From NCBI GenBank assembly GCA_900016875.1, contig FCNR01000045.1, positions 1-64,000 on the forward strand: DNA of 64,000 nt. The letters run 5' to 3'. The DNA comes from Eubacteriaceae bacterium CHKCI004 (GTDB taxonomy: Bacteria; Bacillota; Clostridia; Lachnospirales; Lachnospiraceae). This document shows positions 1 through 9,920 of this stretch, piece after piece. Position numbers and translations under genes: made by a program. The notes under the pieces were generated by a model. It made no database searches and was not told the DNA's origin. It saw only the letters and a program-made list of their open reading frames with translations. The stretch's first letter is position 1, and every line of letters begins with the position of its first letter.

Positions 1-1
1 T

Positions 2-514
2 ATTCCACGGCTTGATGGTCGGGATACCTCTTCCGTTATTATCCTTGATAGCCCGGGTCGCCGCCAGGAATACAAGACTGTGGAAGATCTGGCTTTGATT
101 GTGCATGACGCGGAGCGCCCGTTTATCATTAAGGGAATCATGACGGTGAAGGGAGCTAAGAAAGCCTATGAGGCAGGAGCCTCCGCCATCGTGGTGAGCA
201 ATCACGGCGGCCGGGTGCTCGATCAGACGCCGGCTACGGCGGAGGTGCTGGAAGAGATTGTGGAATGGAACGAAGGCCGCATGAAAATTTTTGTGGACGG
301 CGGTATCCGGACTGGTATCGATGTGTTTAAGGCGCTGGCCATGGGAGCCGATGCGGTGCTCATCGCGAGACCGTTTGTGCAGGCGGTCTACGGCGGCCAG
401 GCAGAGGGCGTGCGGCTTTACATTGAGAAGCTGGCTGCGGAGCTTAAAGATACCATGGCCATGTGCGGAGCGACGGATATTAAGAGCATTTCAAGGAAAA
501 TGATCCGCAGATAA
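2..514 (+). CDS. FMN-dependent alpha-hydroxy-acid dehydrogenase, C-terminal part (5' end outside window)
   Basis: The reading frame is open from the first bases, so the true start lies upstream. The fragment (about 170 residues) is the C-terminal half of the FMN-binding TIM barrel of the lactate/glycolate oxidase family, which oxidises 2-hydroxy acids to 2-oxo acids. Visible family motifs are IKGIMTVKGA, the SNHGGR motif carrying the active-site His and the substrate/FMN-binding Arg, and the DGGIRTG then ADAVLIARP phosphate-binding strands. The tail with LKDTMAMCGA resembles the clostridial branch often annotated as alpha-hydroxy-acid oxidising protein or L-lactate oxidase-like. The substrate cannot be told from this part. 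A GTG at 80 is in frame but is internal to the barrel. Confidence 0.85.
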   Translation: MPRLDGRDTSSVIILDSPGRRQEYKTVEDLALIVHDAERPFIIKGIMTVKGAKKAYEAGASAIVVSNHGGRVLDQTPATAEVLEEIVEWNEGRMKIFVDGGIRTGIDVFKALAMGADAVLIARPFVQAVYGGQAEGVRLYIEKLAAELKDTMAMCGATDIKSISRKMIRR

Positions 515-608
515 TCTTAAAGGCAGATGTATTCGGGAGGGTGTTTCCAGATAAAATACAGAAGTTCTTCTGGAAGTTTCAGAAGAAAGAAAAGGACAGG
601 TGAAGAAA

Positions 609-1265
609 ATGCAGAAAAAGGATACGGTAGTTTTTGATTTGGACGGCACTCTGCTGGATACGCTGGACGATCTTATGAACAGCGTCAATTATGCGCTGGA
701 GAGCAACGGTTATCCGGCGAGAACGAGAGACGAGGTACGCCGGTTTGTGGGCAACGGCATTCTGCTGCTTATGCAGCGGGCGCTGCCTTCGGGGCAGGAG
801 AACCCGGATTTTGACAAGGTGTTTGCAGGCTTTAAGGAGCACTACGGGATTCACTGCAACGATCTGACGAAGCCTTATGATGGAATCATGGAGCTGCTGG
901 AACTGTTGAAAGAAAAAGGCGTCAAGATGGCTATTGTCTCCAACAAGGCGGATTTCGCCGTGAAAGAGCTCAGCGAAATCTATTTTAAAGGTATCATTCC
1001 GGTGGCCATCGGCGAAAAAGAGAGCGAGGGTATCCGGAAGAAACCTGCGCCGGACACGGTCATGGAGGCGCTGCGCCAGCTGGGCAGTTCCGCAGAAAAT
1101 GCGGTCTATGTGGGGGATTCCGAGGTGGATCTTGCCACGGCAGAAAACTGCGGCATGGATTACATTTTATGCGAATGGGGTTTTCGGGAACGGGAAAAGC
1201 TTGAGGAGCTGGGAGGAAAGGTTTTTGTGAAGAAACCGTCAGAGATCGCGGATCTTATCCTGTAA
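609..1265 (+). CDS. HAD-superfamily phosphatase, phosphoglycolate phosphatase-like
   Basis: This is a haloacid dehalogenase-type hydrolase of about 218 residues, the normal length for Gph/PpaX-like enzymes. Motif I is FDLDGTLLDT near residues 9-18, with nucleophile Asp10 and acid/base Asp12. Motif II is IVSNKAD, motif III the Lys in KKPAPDT, and motif IV VGDSEVDLATA. The helical cap between motifs I and II is of the phosphoglycolate phosphatase/PpaX kind, so the likely reaction is dephosphorylation of a small phosphometabolite in the cytoplasm; the substrate is not decidable here. An in-frame GTG at 600 exists. ATG 609 is preferred because AGGTGA sits five bases before it, whereas the GTG has its purine run only three bases away. 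Confidence 0.85.
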   Translation: MQKKDTVVFDLDGTLLDTLDDLMNSVNYALESNGYPARTRDEVRRFVGNGILLLMQRALPSGQENPDFDKVFAGFKEHYGIHCNDLTKPYDGIMELLELLKEKGVKMAIVSNKADFAVKELSEIYFKGIIPVAIGEKESEGIRKKPAPDTVMEALRQLGSSAENAVYVGDSEVDLATAENCGMDYILCEWGFREREKLEELGGKVFVKKPSEIADLIL

Positions 1266-1297
1266 TTTTTGATTGCCACAAAATTTTCCATTATATT

Positions 1298-1418
1298 TGT
1301 TTTGTTTTTGCAGATAATAGGCTTACGGTAAACAAAAGCTTTTGATGCGCTTCACGAAAACCGTGAGGCACATGCCGATAAAAATAGAGTAACTGATTGA
1401 CAAAGCAAAAACAAAACA
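1298..1418 (+). other. Intergenic region with a 14-bp perfect inverted repeat and an inner hairpin
   Basis: TGTTTTGTTTTTGC at 1298-1311 is the exact reverse complement of 1405-1418. Inside the 93-base loop, GCTTCACG and CGTGAGGC (about 1347-1367) can form an 8-bp stem with one G-U pair around AAAAC. The outer arms are A/T-only except for the G and C positions, so they may simply frame a terminator-like or UTR structure between the phosphatase and the spore-protein gene. No RNA family was recognised. Confidence 0.4.
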
Positions 1419-1469
1419 TTTATTTAGATGTCATCCGGATGATTCCAGATAACATGGAGGTAAAATACA

Positions 1470-1691
1470 ATGGCAAAAAGTTATACCAAAACCAATCAGG
1501 TGGAAGTACCGGAAGCGAAGGATGCAATGGATCGTTTTAAAATGGAAGTTGCAAATGAGATCGGCGTTGACTTAAAACCAGGTTATAATGGAAATATTAC
1601 AGCCAAGGAAGCCGGTTCCATCGGTGGAGAGATGGTTCGTAAAATGATCAAGAAACAGGAACAGCAGATGGCTGGCGGCAGCGAGGAGTAA
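1470..1691 (+). CDS. Alpha/beta-type small acid-soluble spore protein
   Basis: This 73-residue protein would coat and protect DNA in the dormant spore core. It has the two conserved blocks of the alpha/beta SASP family. The first is the germination-protease (GPR) recognition segment EVANEIGV at residues 26-33, cut between E and I early in germination. The second is GYNGNITAKEAGSIGGEMVRKMI (residues 38-60), where the DNA-binding helix-turn-helix lies. The Asn-Gly and Gly-Gly pairs are typical. The start follows ATGGAGG with normal spacing. The gene stands alone between a structured intergenic stretch and a strong terminator, as expected for monocistronic late forespore (SigG) genes. No convincing SigG promoter was picked out by eye. 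This is direct evidence that the organism sporulates or descends from a spore former. Confidence 0.93.
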   Translation: MAKSYTKTNQVEVPEAKDAMDRFKMEVANEIGVDLKPGYNGNITAKEAGSIGGEMVRKMIKKQEQQMAGGSEE

Positions 1692-1760
1692 TCCCGGCTG
1701 TTCGGAAAATGCTGATTCCACGAGAAATCTCAAAAAACTTGTAAGATAAAATAACAAAAA

Positions 1761-1800
1761 GGCTGTCGTTTTGGTCTGCGGACCAGAGCGGCGGCTTTTT
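1761..1800 (+). terminator. Rho-independent terminator after the spore-protein gene
   Basis: Bases 1761-1776 pair with 1781-1796 around a TGCG loop in 16 consecutive pairs, several of them G-U. The 3' arm runs into TTTTT. It lies about 70 bases after the spore-protein stop codon. Confidence 0.85.
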
Positions 1801-1829
1801 ATGGTGCTTTTGCTTGTGTAAAAAAAATA

Positions 1830-1858
1830 TGGACAGCCAAACCTTAACATGCTATAAT
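1830..1858 (+). promoter_or_regulatory. SigA-type promoter for the tig-clpPX-lon block
   Basis: TGGACA (1830-1835) and a perfect TATAAT (1853-1858) are separated by 17 bases and lie about 115 bases before the trigger factor start. No CtsR-type heptad repeat was seen near it, so heat control of this block is not evident here. Confidence 0.65.
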
Positions 1859-1976
1859 ACTAAAATGTGTTTTCAGATTTATAAAAAACCGAACTGAACA
1901 GGATGAGGCGGATAGGATTTCTCGTTCCCTGATTTGGTTAAAAATAAGGAACATATGATTTTAAGGAGGAAACGTA

Positions 1977-3305
1977 ATGAGTGTACAGGTTGAAAATTTA
2001 GAGCATAATATGGCGAAACTGACCATCGAGGTGGATGCCGCTGAATTTGATGCTGCCTGCAAGAAAGTATATAATAGAAAGAAAGGTTCCTACAATCTTC
2101 CTGGATTCCGTAAGGGTAAGGTTCCGATGAACATCATTGAGAAAACATATGGCCCTGGAATTTTTTATGAAGATGCGGCCAATGAGATCATGCCTAAAGC
2201 GTATGCGGACGCTCTGGAGGAGACTAAGCTTGATGTGGTTTCCCGTCCGGAAGTAGACGTGACACAGATTGGAAAGGGCGAGAACTTTATCTTCACCGTT
2301 TCTGTAGCAGTAAAACCGGAAGTAACTCTTGGCCAGTACAAAGGGCTGGAAGTAGAGAAAGACGCTGTGGAAGTGACCGACGAGGAAGTGGACGCAGAGC
2401 TTAAGAAAGCACAGGAACAGAACGCAAGAGAAGTTACTATCGAAGATCGCCCGGTAAAAGAGGGAGATATCATCACTCTGAATTATGCAGGAACTATCGA
2501 CGGCGTTCCGTTTGACGGCGGTACAGCAGAGAGCCAGAAGCTGGAGATTGGTTCTCATTCTTTCATCGATACTTTTGAAGATCAGCTTGTTGGTCTGAAC
2601 ATCGGTGACGAAAAAGACGTGGAAGTTACCTTCCCGGAAGAGTACCATGCAGCAGAGCTTGCCGGCAAACCTGCAAACTTCCATGTAAAGGTTCTCGGTA
2701 TTACAGAGAAACAGCTGCCGGAGATCGATGACGATTTCGCACAGGATACTACAGAGTTTGATTCTCTGGAAGATTACAAAGCAGATATCAGAGCCAAACT
2801 TCTTGAGAGCAAAGAAGAGCAGGCAAAGAACAATATGGAAAATGCGCTGGTAGAAAAAGCTGTGGAGAACGCAGAGATGGATATTCCGGAAGCCATGGTT
2901 GATTCTCAGGTTGACCAGATGGTACAGGAATTCCAGCAGAGAGTAAGCTACCAGGGTATCTCCTTCGAGCAGTATCTGCAGTTTACCGGACAGAACCCGG
3001 AGGCATTCAGAGAGAGCATGAGACCGGAGGCTATGAGAAGAATCCAGAGCAGCCTTGTTCTTGAGGCCATCGTTGCAGCCGAGAATATCGAGGCAACGGA
3101 AGAAGACCTGAATAAGGAATTTGAGAGAATGGCATCCATGTACCAGATGGAAGCAGACCAGATCGCTTCCTACATGGGCGAAGCTGAGAAAGAGAATATG
3201 AAGAATGATATTGCCATCCAGAAGGCAGTGGACTTCATCAGAGAACAGGCTGTTGTGACAGAAGCTTCCGAAGAACTTGAATATGAGGGCGGAGAGGCTG
3301 AGTAA
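1977..3305 (+). CDS. tig: Trigger factor, ribosome-associated chaperone
   Basis: Trigger factor docks at the ribosome exit tunnel and shields nascent chains; it also has peptidyl-prolyl isomerase activity. The 442 residues match the family length. The N-terminal ribosome-binding domain carries the signature loop GFRKGKVP (about residues 43-50). The FKBP-like isomerase domain spans about 155-240, and the helical C-terminal cradle follows to about residue 425, with an acidic tail. The start follows TAAGGAGGAAACGTA. It opens the block tig-clpP-clpX-lon-engB, an order well conserved in Firmicutes that groups folding and ATP-dependent proteolysis. Nothing looks truncated. Confidence 0.97.
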   Translation: MSVQVENLEHNMAKLTIEVDAAEFDAACKKVYNRKKGSYNLPGFRKGKVPMNIIEKTYGPGIFYEDAANEIMPKAYADALEETKLDVVSRPEVDVTQIGKGENFIFTVSVAVKPEVTLGQYKGLEVEKDAVEVTDEEVDAELKKAQEQNAREVTIEDRPVKEGDIITLNYAGTIDGVPFDGGTAESQKLEIGSHSFIDTFEDQLVGLNIGDEKDVEVTFPEEYHAAELAGKPANFHVKVLGITEKQLPEIDDDFAQDTTEFDSLEDYKADIRAKLLESKEEQAKNNMENALVEKAVENAEMDIPEAMVDSQVDQMVQEFQQRVSYQGISFEQYLQFTGQNPEAFRESMRPEAMRRIQSSLVLEAIVAAENIEATEEDLNKEFERMASMYQMEADQIASYMGEAEKENMKNDIAIQKAVDFIREQAVVTEASEELEYEGGEAE

Positions 3306-3360
3306 TAAGAACAGACCACTCTAAGACAGCGAGAATAGTAAGGGAACAGGAGGTAGTAAT

Positions 3361-3945
3361 ATGAGTTTAGTACCTTATGTCATTGAGCAGACCAGTCACG
3401 GGGAGAGATCTTACGATATTTACTCCCGTTTATTAAAGGACAGAATTATTATTCTTGGAGAAGAAGTCAACGATGTGACAGCCAGTCTGGTTGTCTCCCA
3501 GATGCTTTTCCTTGAAGCGGAGGATCCGGATAAGGATATCAATCTGTATATCATGAGCCCGGGCGGCTCCGTGACCGCGGGCATGGCGATCTACGATACC
3601 ATGCAGTTCATCAAATGCGACGTATCCACTATCTGTATGGGTATGGCGGCCAGCATGGGCGCGTTCCTTCTGGCAGGCGGAACAAAGGGCAAGCGTCTTG
3701 CGCTTCCGAATGCGGAGATCATGATTCATCAGCCGTCAGGCGGCGCGCAGGGTCAGGCCACAGAGATCGAGATCGTGGCAGACCACATTTTAAAGACCAA
3801 AGAAAAATTGAATCGTATTCTGGCAGAGAATACGGGACAGACTTACGAGAAGATCAAGGCCGACACCGAGAGAGATAACTATATGACAGCGCAGGAAGCG
3901 CTGGAATACGGTCTCATCGACGTGGTTGTGGACAAGAGACAGTAA
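3361..3945 (+). CDS. clpP: ATP-dependent Clp protease proteolytic subunit
   Basis: ClpP is the serine peptidase that forms the tetradecameric chamber fed by ClpX or ClpC. The 194-residue protein shows the full catalytic triad: Ser98 in GMAASMGA, His123 in MIHQPSGG and Asp172 in ERDNYMTA. The GGSVTAG oxyanion-hole segment lies near residues 68-74. There is no long N-terminal propeptide. The start has AGGAGGTAGTAAT ahead of it. It sits 55 bases after tig and about 120 bases before clpX, with an inverted repeat between clpP and clpX. Confidence 0.97.
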   Translation: MSLVPYVIEQTSHGERSYDIYSRLLKDRIIILGEEVNDVTASLVVSQMLFLEAEDPDKDINLYIMSPGGSVTAGMAIYDTMQFIKCDVSTICMGMAASMGAFLLAGGTKGKRLALPNAEIMIHQPSGGAQGQATEIEIVADHILKTKEKLNRILAENTGQTYEKIKADTERDNYMTAQEALEYGLIDVVVDKRQ

Positions 3946-3956
3946 GTTCATATACT

Positions 3957-3994
3957 AAGGTTACCGCGGTATATTATACTGTGGTAACCTTTCC
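3957..3994 (+). promoter_or_regulatory. Perfect-arm hairpin between clpP and clpX
   Basis: AAGGTTACCGCGGTAT and ATACTGTGGTAACCTT (about 3957-3994) form a long stem with few mismatches around a TATT-like loop. The following bases, TCCTTGAAAA, lack a real T-run. It could be a weak terminator, or an RNA stabiliser that lowers clpX relative to clpP. Confidence 0.55.
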
Positions 3995-4064
3995 TTGAAA
4001 ATATGCGGTTTCCCTGTTGTTAAGACAGATACCGTTATATGTCAGTGTAAAAGAGGTGAATATT

Positions 4065-5363
4065 ATGGCGTCACGAACGGACAATAACAAGCAGTTCCGT
4101 TGTTCCTTCTGTAACAAGACCCAGGATCAGGTGCGTAAACTGGTAGCAGGGCCAAAGGGCGTGTATATCTGTGATGAGTGTATCGAGGTATGCGCCGAGA
4201 TTATGGAGGACGAGTTTGAAGAATACAACGATGACACCCAGGAAATCAATCTGATGAAGCCAAAGGAGATGAAGGCGTTTCTGGATGATTATGTCATCGG
4301 ACAGGAAGAAGCAAAAAAGGTCTTGTCTGTAGCCGTTTACAATCATTATAAACGTATTCTCACAGATAAGAATTACGATATAGAGTTACAAAAGAGCAAT
4401 ATCATCATGCTGGGACCGACCGGTTCCGGTAAGACCTTACTGGCACAGACGCTGGCAAGATTATTAAATGTACCGTTTGCCATTGCGGACGCGACAGCTC
4501 TCACAGAGGCCGGCTACGTGGGCGAGGATGTGGAGAACATTCTTTTAAAGCTCATTCAGGCGGCGGATTACGATATCGAGAGAGCGCAGACCGGTATTAT
4601 TTATATCGACGAGATTGATAAGATTACCAGAAAGTCTGAGAATACGTCTATCACCCGGGATGTTTCCGGCGAGGGCGTACAGCAGGCGCTTCTGAAGATC
4701 TTGGAAGGTACGGTGGCTTCTGTTCCTCCGCAGGGAGGAAGAAAACATCCGCATCAGGAGTTTCTGCAGATTGATACGACCAATATTCTGTTCATCTGCG
4801 GCGGAGCTTTTGACGGCCTTGAGAGAATCATCGAGAGCCGGATTGGAAAGAAATCCATCGGTTTCCAGGCGGAAGTTGCAGGAAAAGAAAAGAAGGATGT
4901 CGGAGAACTGTTAAAGCAGGTATTGCCGGAAGATTTTGTGAAGTTCGGGCTGATTCCGGAGTTCATCGGCCGTGTGCCGGTCAATGTGTCGCTGGAGCCG
5001 CTGGACGAGGAAGCGCTGATCCGTATTCTCACCGAGCCGAAGAGCGCTCTTGTGAAGCAGTATCAGAAGCTCTTTGAGCTTGACGGAGTGGAACTGATCT
5101 TTACCGAAGATTCCCTGAAGGCCATCGCCGAAAAGGCTATCGCCAGAAAAACAGGAGCCAGAGGTCTTCGTTCCATTGTGGAGTCTGTCGTTATGGATCT
5201 GATGTACACGATTCCGTCCGACGAGCTTGTGGCTACCTGCACCATCACTGCTGAGGCGGTAGAGGGAACCGGAGAGCCGATTTTAACCTATCATGATGAG
5301 CCCGTCAGCAAAAAGAATATCACAAAAAAACACAGGAAAAAAAGCGGCAACGAGATTGCTTAG
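4065..5363 (+). CDS. clpX: ClpX ATPase, unfoldase subunit of ClpXP
   Basis: ClpX is the AAA+ unfoldase that recognises tagged substrates and threads them into ClpP. From ATG 4065 the protein has 432 residues, the family norm. The N-terminal C4 zinc domain has Cys13, Cys16, Cys36 and Cys39. Walker A is GPTGSGKT (117-124), the pore loop is GYVGED, Walker B is IIYIDEIDK, and the RKH loop is GGRKHPHQ. A ClpP-docking IGF-type loop is visible as KSIGFQ. The frame stays open upstream to a TTG at 4017, but the AGAGGTGA ribosome site and the universal MASRT-like start support 4065. Confidence 0.96.
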   Translation: MASRTDNNKQFRCSFCNKTQDQVRKLVAGPKGVYICDECIEVCAEIMEDEFEEYNDDTQEINLMKPKEMKAFLDDYVIGQEEAKKVLSVAVYNHYKRILTDKNYDIELQKSNIIMLGPTGSGKTLLAQTLARLLNVPFAIADATALTEAGYVGEDVENILLKLIQAADYDIERAQTGIIYIDEIDKITRKSENTSITRDVSGEGVQQALLKILEGTVASVPPQGGRKHPHQEFLQIDTTNILFICGGAFDGLERIIESRIGKKSIGFQAEVAGKEKKDVGELLKQVLPEDFVKFGLIPEFIGRVPVNVSLEPLDEEALIRILTEPKSALVKQYQKLFELDGVELIFTEDSLKAIAEKAIARKTGARGLRSIVESVVMDLMYTIPSDELVATCTITAEAVEGTGEPILTYHDEPVSKKNITKKHRKKSGNEIA

Positions 5364-5448
5364 CATCATGAACGAGAGGCTGACACAAGCAGATGTACAA
5401 TACATTTATTGTGCCGGCCTTTTATGATATAGAGGAGGAATATTTTAT

Positions 5449-7755
5449 ATGGAAAATACATCATTCCCGGCGCTGGCGCTCCGGGGGAAGATGATTTATC
5501 CGGATACATCAGCCTTTTTTGAGGTTTCACGAGCCAAATCCCTGAAAGCGTTGGAGGAGGCAGTAAATCATAATCAACTGATTTTTTTAGTAAACCAGAG
5601 AGATCCGGCGGAGGAGACCCCGTCTGAGGAAGACTTGTTTCAGGTTGGAACCATCGCAAGAATCCAGCAGATGGTGAAAGCAGGACAGGGAATCCTGCGG
5701 GTATTCGTGGAGGGCGTTGGCCGCGCGAAGATTCTCGATTATCAGGATGTGGATCCGTGCCCGTGGGTTATTGTGGAGCGCATCAATTCCGTGAATTTTC
5801 CGGAAGGAGAAAACGACGAGAAGGCACGTTTCCGGCTGATCTGCGATCTGCTGGGCGAGTTCATCGACAAGAATCCGGGCTTTCTCACCAATCAGATTCA
5901 GGCTGCCATCGACAAGGGCAAGCTGCTTCCTCTCATGTATGAGCTTGCGTCCGAGCTCCCGTTTGATCTTGAGAGAAAACAGGAGTTTCTGGAGGAGACC
6001 GACGTGATCCGCCAGTCGGAGATGCTCATGAACATATTGATGGAGGAGTCGCAGATCAGCGACATCCGCAACGAGATCACGGAGAAAGTCAAGAAAAATG
6101 TAGATAAGAATCAGAAAGATTATCTTCTGCGGGAACAGCAGAAGGTGATCCGCAAGGAGCTGGGCGAGGAGGACATCGCCTCCGATGCCGACGAGTATCT
6201 GGAAAAATGTGAGAAACTCAACGCCTCCAAAGAGGTGAAAGATAAGATCCGCAAAGAAATCAACCGTTTCAAAGGCGTTCCGCCGATGGCTTCCGAGAGT
6301 ATCGTCATGCGCAATTATATTGAGGCCATGCTGGAGATGCCGTGGAAGAAAGGTTCCAAGGATAACAAGGATCTGAAGAAGGCTTCGGCGATCCTGGAAG
6401 AAGATCACTATGGTCTCGAAAAGGTGAAGGAGAGAATTCTCGATTATCTGGCGGTCCGTTCTCTGACCAGAAAGGGAGAGACGCCGATTCTCTGCCTGGT
6501 GGGCCCTCCGGGAACCGGAAAGACGTCCATCGCCAAGTCCATCGCCCGGGCGCTGAATAAGAAATATGTCCGCATTTCTCTGGGCGGCGTTCATGACGAG
6601 GCAGAGATCCGCGGCCATAGAAAGACTTATGTGGGCGCCATGCCGGGACGGATCGCTGAGGGCATCCGGCAGGCGGGCGTGAGAAATCCGCTGATGCTTC
6701 TGGATGAGATCGACAAGGTCAGCAGCGATTACAAAGGAGATACGGCGTCCGCCCTGCTGGAGGTGCTGGACGGCGAGCAGAATGTGAACTTCCGCGACCA
6801 CTATCTGGAAGTGCCTCTGGATCTGAGCGAGGTGCTGTTTATTGCCACAGCCAACGATCCGGAACGCATTTCCAAGCCGCTCCTTGACCGTATGGAGATC
6901 ATCGAGCTGTCCAGCTATACGGAAAATGAAAAGTTCCATATTGCCAAGCAGTATCTGATCCGCAAGCAGCGTAAGGCCAACGGTATCCTGAAGAAACAGA
7001 TCAGCATACCGGACGAGGTCATCTATGAGATCATCCGTTCTTATACCAGAGAGGCCGGCGTCCGTGATCTGGAGAGAAAGATCGGCCGGATCATGCGGAA
7101 GGCCGCCCGCGCCATCATCGAAGGCCAGGAGAAGCTGGAGGTTCGTCCGGAAGATCTGGAAGAGCTTCTGGGCATGGCACCGTATTCCGAGGAAGAGAAG
7201 GCCACGAAGCCGCAGGTGGGCATCGTCCGTGGACTGGCATGGACCAGCGTTGGCGGAGATACTCTGTCCATCGAAGTAAATGTAATGCCTGGCAAGGGCA
7301 AGCTGGCCCTCACCGGACGTATGGGCGATGTGATGAAGGAATCCGCGCAGATCGGTCTCAGCTACATCCGTTCCATCGCAAGACAGTACGATATTGACGG
7401 TGAATTTTTTGAAAAGCATGATATTCATATCCATATTCCTGAAGGGGCTGTGCCAAAAGACGGACCTTCTGCGGGTATTACTATGACTACTGCCATGCTC
7501 TCCGCCATCACCGGAAGAAAAGTCCGAGGTGATCTGGCAATGACAGGAGAGATCACCCTGCGCGGCCGTGTACTTCCGATTGGAGGCCTGAAAGAGAAGC
7601 TTCTGGCAGCGAAGGCTGCCGGCATGAAAGAGGTGCTGGTTCCGGATAAGAACCGCCGGAACATTAGGGAGCTCGACAAGGAGATTACAAACGGGCTTAC
7701 CATTACATTTGTGGAAGAAATGTCTCAGGTGATTGAGAAGGCGTTTGTGGGATAA
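5449..7755 (+). CDS. lon: Lon protease (LonA type)
   Basis: Lon is an ATP-dependent serine protease that degrades misfolded and selected regulatory proteins. The 768-residue chain has the N-terminal substrate-binding LON domain (about 1-200), a coiled-coil linker, the AAA+ module with Walker [10 protein letters not shown] and Walker B MLLDEIDK, and the S16 peptidase domain. The catalytic Ser674 lies in PKDGPSAG and the dyad Lys about residue 717 in [19 protein letters not shown] ribosome site precedes ATG 5449. engB starts 15 bases after the stop, so the two are surely co-transcribed. Confidence 0.97.
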   Translation: MENTSFPALALRGKMIYPDTSAFFEVSRAKSLKALEEAVNHNQLIFLVNQRDPAEETPSEEDLFQVGTIARIQQMVKAGQGILRVFVEGVGRAKILDYQDVDPCPWVIVERINSVNFPEGENDEKARFRLICDLLGEFIDKNPGFLTNQIQAAIDKGKLLPLMYELASELPFDLERKQEFLEETDVIRQSEMLMNILMEESQISDIRNEITEKVKKNVDKNQKDYLLREQQKVIRKELGEEDIASDADEYLEKCEKLNASKEVKDKIRKEINRFKGVPPMASESIVMRNYIEAMLEMPWKKGSKDNKDLKKASAILEEDHYGLEKVKERILDYLAVRSLTRKGETPILCLVGPPGTGKTSIAKSIARALNKKYVRISLGGVHDEAEIRGHRKTYVGAMPGRIAEGIRQAGVRNPLMLLDEIDKVSSDYKGDTASALLEVLDGEQNVNFRDHYLEVPLDLSEVLFIATANDPERISKPLLDRMEIIELSSYTENEKFHIAKQYLIRKQRKANGILKKQISIPDEVIYEIIRSYTREAGVRDLERKIGRIMRKAARAIIEGQEKLEVRPEDLEELLGMAPYSEEEKATKPQVGIVRGLAWTSVGGDTLSIEVNVMPGKGKLALTGRMGDVMKESAQIGLSYIRSIARQYDIDGEFFEKHDIHIHIPEGAVPKDGPSAGITMTTAMLSAITGRKVRGDLAMTGEITLRGRVLPIGGLKEKLLAAKAAGMKEVLVPDKNRRNIRELDKEITNGLTITFVEEMSQVIEKAFVG

Positions 7756-7770
7756 GCGAGGAGAACACAT

Positions 7771-8382
7771 ATGATCATAAAAAATGTAGAACTGGAAACG
7801 GTCTGCGGCATCACCAGCAAGCTTCCGGATAATCAGCTTCCGGAAGTGGCTTTTGCAGGGAAGTCCAACGTAGGAAAGTCTTCCCTGATTAACGCGCTGG
7901 TCAACCGAAAGGCTCTGGCGCGGACCTCCGGCCAGCCGGGCAAAACCCAGACCATCAACTTTTATAATGTAAATAAAGAAATGTACATCGTGGACCTGCC
8001 GGGATACGGCTATGCCAAGGTGTCAAAAGAAGTGGCCGCCAAGTGGGGACCGATGATAGAGAATTATCTTCATACCTCTCGGCAGCTGCGTATGGTCTTC
8101 CTGCTCATCGACCTGCGTCATAAGCCGGGAGCCAATGATATCCAGATGTACCGGTGGATATTAAGCAACGGATTCTCTCCGGTGATCGTGGCCACAAAGG
8201 CGGACAAGATTAAACGAAGCCAGCTGAAAAAACAGTTAAAGCAGCTGGAGGACACCCTGAAGGTCATCGAGGGCGTTCCGATCATTCCGTTTTCGGCTGT
8301 CACCAAGCAGGGACGGGATGAAATCTGGGAACTCATCGAAACCTACGCGCTGGGCGAGGAGATGGAGATTCCGGAGGAATAA
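7771..8382 (+). CDS. engB: Ribosome biogenesis GTPase EngB/YsxC
   Basis: EngB is a small TRAFAC-class GTPase needed for maturation of the large ribosomal subunit. The 203 residues carry G1 GKSNVGKSS (about 30-38), G3 DLPGYGYAK, G4 TKADK and G5 SAVTKQG. Its position directly after lon is the conserved Firmicutes arrangement (lonA-ysxC in Bacillus). The start has CGAGGAGAACACAT ahead. A convergent gene ends only ten bases downstream, with no clear terminator between. Confidence 0.95.
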   Translation: MIIKNVELETVCGITSKLPDNQLPEVAFAGKSNVGKSSLINALVNRKALARTSGQPGKTQTINFYNVNKEMYIVDLPGYGYAKVSKEVAAKWGPMIENYLHTSRQLRMVFLLIDLRHKPGANDIQMYRWILSNGFSPVIVATKADKIKRSQLKKQLKQLEDTLKVIEGVPIIPFSAVTKQGRDEIWELIETYALGEEMEIPEE

Positions 8383-8391
8383 AACGGGGTA

Positions 8392-8916
8392 TCAGTCGTT
8401 CAAAAGCAATGTCTCCATGATCTGACAGTAGACGGTGTCGCTCTTTTCCGACCATTTATCGCAGATGGCGATGGCCTGCTCCTTGGATACCACGTTTATT
8501 TTCAGCTCCATGAGGACGGTTCCGCGCTCCTTGATCTGGGCGTGCACCATGTATTCGCCCTTTTTGAGAGGGTAGTAATCGGCAGTGATGTTGACCTCCT
8601 TGCGGAGCTGATATTTATTTTCTTTGAAATAGTCGAGAATGTCATTCTTGATAGCGTCCGATATTTTGCTTTCAAACATCTGGAGAGCTTCTCTGCCATG
8701 AGATGTAAGATAATAGTGGGTCGTGTTGCGGATAAGCTCTCCCCGGATAAAATCGGACTCATCCAGTTCGTTGACTGCCTGCTGCATATGAAAATAAGAA
8801 GTATAGCCGTGGGTCACAAAAAATTCGCTGAGCTGGGAGGTCGTCAGCGGAAAATCCAGATTATCCAGCATATACAGTACCATTAATTTATATAAGGTTA
8901 ACGATTCTTCAGACAT
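8392..8916 (-). CDS. DUF4364 family protein, probable winged-helix regulator
   Basis: This 174-residue protein matches the DUF4364 family common in clostridia. The N-terminal 90 residues read as a winged helix: KLMVLYMLDNLDFPLTTSQL, a second helix around SYFHMQQAVNEL, and a wing-like YYLTSHGREAL close to PadR/MarR-type domains. The C-terminal half is a mixed alpha/beta region (YPLKKGEYMVHAQIKERG) of unknown role. DNA binding is therefore inferred, not shown. The ribosome site GGAG is seven bases before the ATG. The gene is alone on its strand, convergent with engB. Confidence 0.75.
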   Translation of the reverse strand: MSEESLTLYKLMVLYMLDNLDFPLTTSQLSEFFVTHGYTSYFHMQQAVNELDESDFIRGELIRNTTHYYLTSHGREALQMFESKISDAIKNDILDYFKENKYQLRKEVNITADYYPLKKGEYMVHAQIKERGTVLMELKINVVSKEQAIAICDKWSEKSDTVYCQIMETLLLND

Positions 8917-9008
8917 TTTTCTCTCCGTTCCGTGTAAATATTTATGTAAATTTATTTTGAAGGCCGCCCGGCAGATAGTTTTTGATTGCCGGCCGTCTTA
9001 ACATTTTT

Positions 9009-9920
9009 TTATTTTTTCCATTGCTTTCCCTGAAAAGAGTTCCGCCGTTTCATTTCCTGATGAATGGAATTCAGTACCTGTCTCTTGTGGAGGCTCCAGG
9101 TGGGCGCAATCAGAAGATCTCTTGGCCCGTCGCCGGTGATCCGCTCGACGACCATGTCGGGACGAAGCATTTCCAGACAGGAGATCACACAGTCCACATA
9201 GCTTTCCAGAGTGAAAAGAGGAAACGGCTCCTGTGCGTAGATATCCGCCAGCCGCGTATTTTTCAGAATATGGAGCATGGACAGCTTGACGCCGCTCACG
9301 GGCAGCGCGTTCACATACGCGATGGTTTCCGCCAGCATATCGGGTGTCTCTCCGGGAAGCCCCAGGATCAGATGGGCGGTGGTGCGGATGCCCCGGGAAG
9401 CGCAGGTATTGGCTGCTTCGGTAAAGACCCTCGTCTCATATCCGCGGTTTAAAAAAGCTGCCGTGGAATCATGACAGGTCTGCAGCCCCATTTCCAGAAA
9501 TACCGGCTTTTGCCGGTTGATCTCTTCCAACAAATCCAGCACCTCTTCCGGGAGACAGTCCGGCCGCGTGCCGATGGCGACGGCGACGATCTCTTCCGGT
9601 GCGATGGCGGCTTCATAGAGCGCGCGAAGCCGCTCCACGGGGGCGTATGTGTTGGTAAACGCCTGAAAATAAGCGATATACCTGCCGCCGGAATACTTTC
9701 TGCTGCTCTGTTCCCTGCCCAGAGCAATCTGCCTGGAAACCGGCAGCAGGGCGCTTTCTGAATACTCGCCGCTGCCGCCCTCACTGCAGAAAATGCATCC
9801 TCCCGTGGAGAGGGTGCCATCCCGGTTCGGGCAGGTAAAACCGCCGTTGATGCTGATTTTATATACTTTTTCTCCAAACCGTTCCTTGAGAAAACGGCTG
9901 TAAGAATAATAACGTTCCAT
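9009..9920 (-). CDS. Radical SAM protein, TIGR01212 (YhcC/YtqA) family
   Basis: The 303 residues begin with the family-typical YSYSRFLKERFG and carry a three-Cys iron-sulfur cluster site with Cys30, Cys42 and Cys45 in CPNRDG-N-GGCIFC, the wider spacing of the TIGR01212 branch. A glycine-rich SAM segment and the elongator-protein-like TIM barrel follow (GLQTCHDSTA, LILGLPGET). The reaction of this family is not established; relatives act on RNA or cofactors. It is transcribed away from rho. Confidence 0.85.
   Translation of the reverse strand: MERYYSYSRFLKERFGEKVYKISINGGFTCPNRDGTLSTGGCIFCSEGGSGEYSESALLPVSRQIALGREQSSRKYSGGRYIAYFQAFTNTYAPVERLRALYEAAIAPEEIVAVAIGTRPDCLPEEVLDLLEEINRQKPVFLEMGLQTCHDSTAAFLNRGYETRVFTEAANTCASRGIRTTAHLILGLPGETPDMLAETIAYVNALPVSGVKLSMLHILKNTRLADIYAQEPFPLFTLESYVDCVISCLEMLRPDMVVERITGDGPRDLLIAPTWSLHKRQVLNSIHQEMKRRNSFQGKQWKK

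Noticed and set aside
5587-7770. A 727-codon open frame on the minus strand
   Set aside because: It is antisense to lon over its length and shows no domain or ribosome site.
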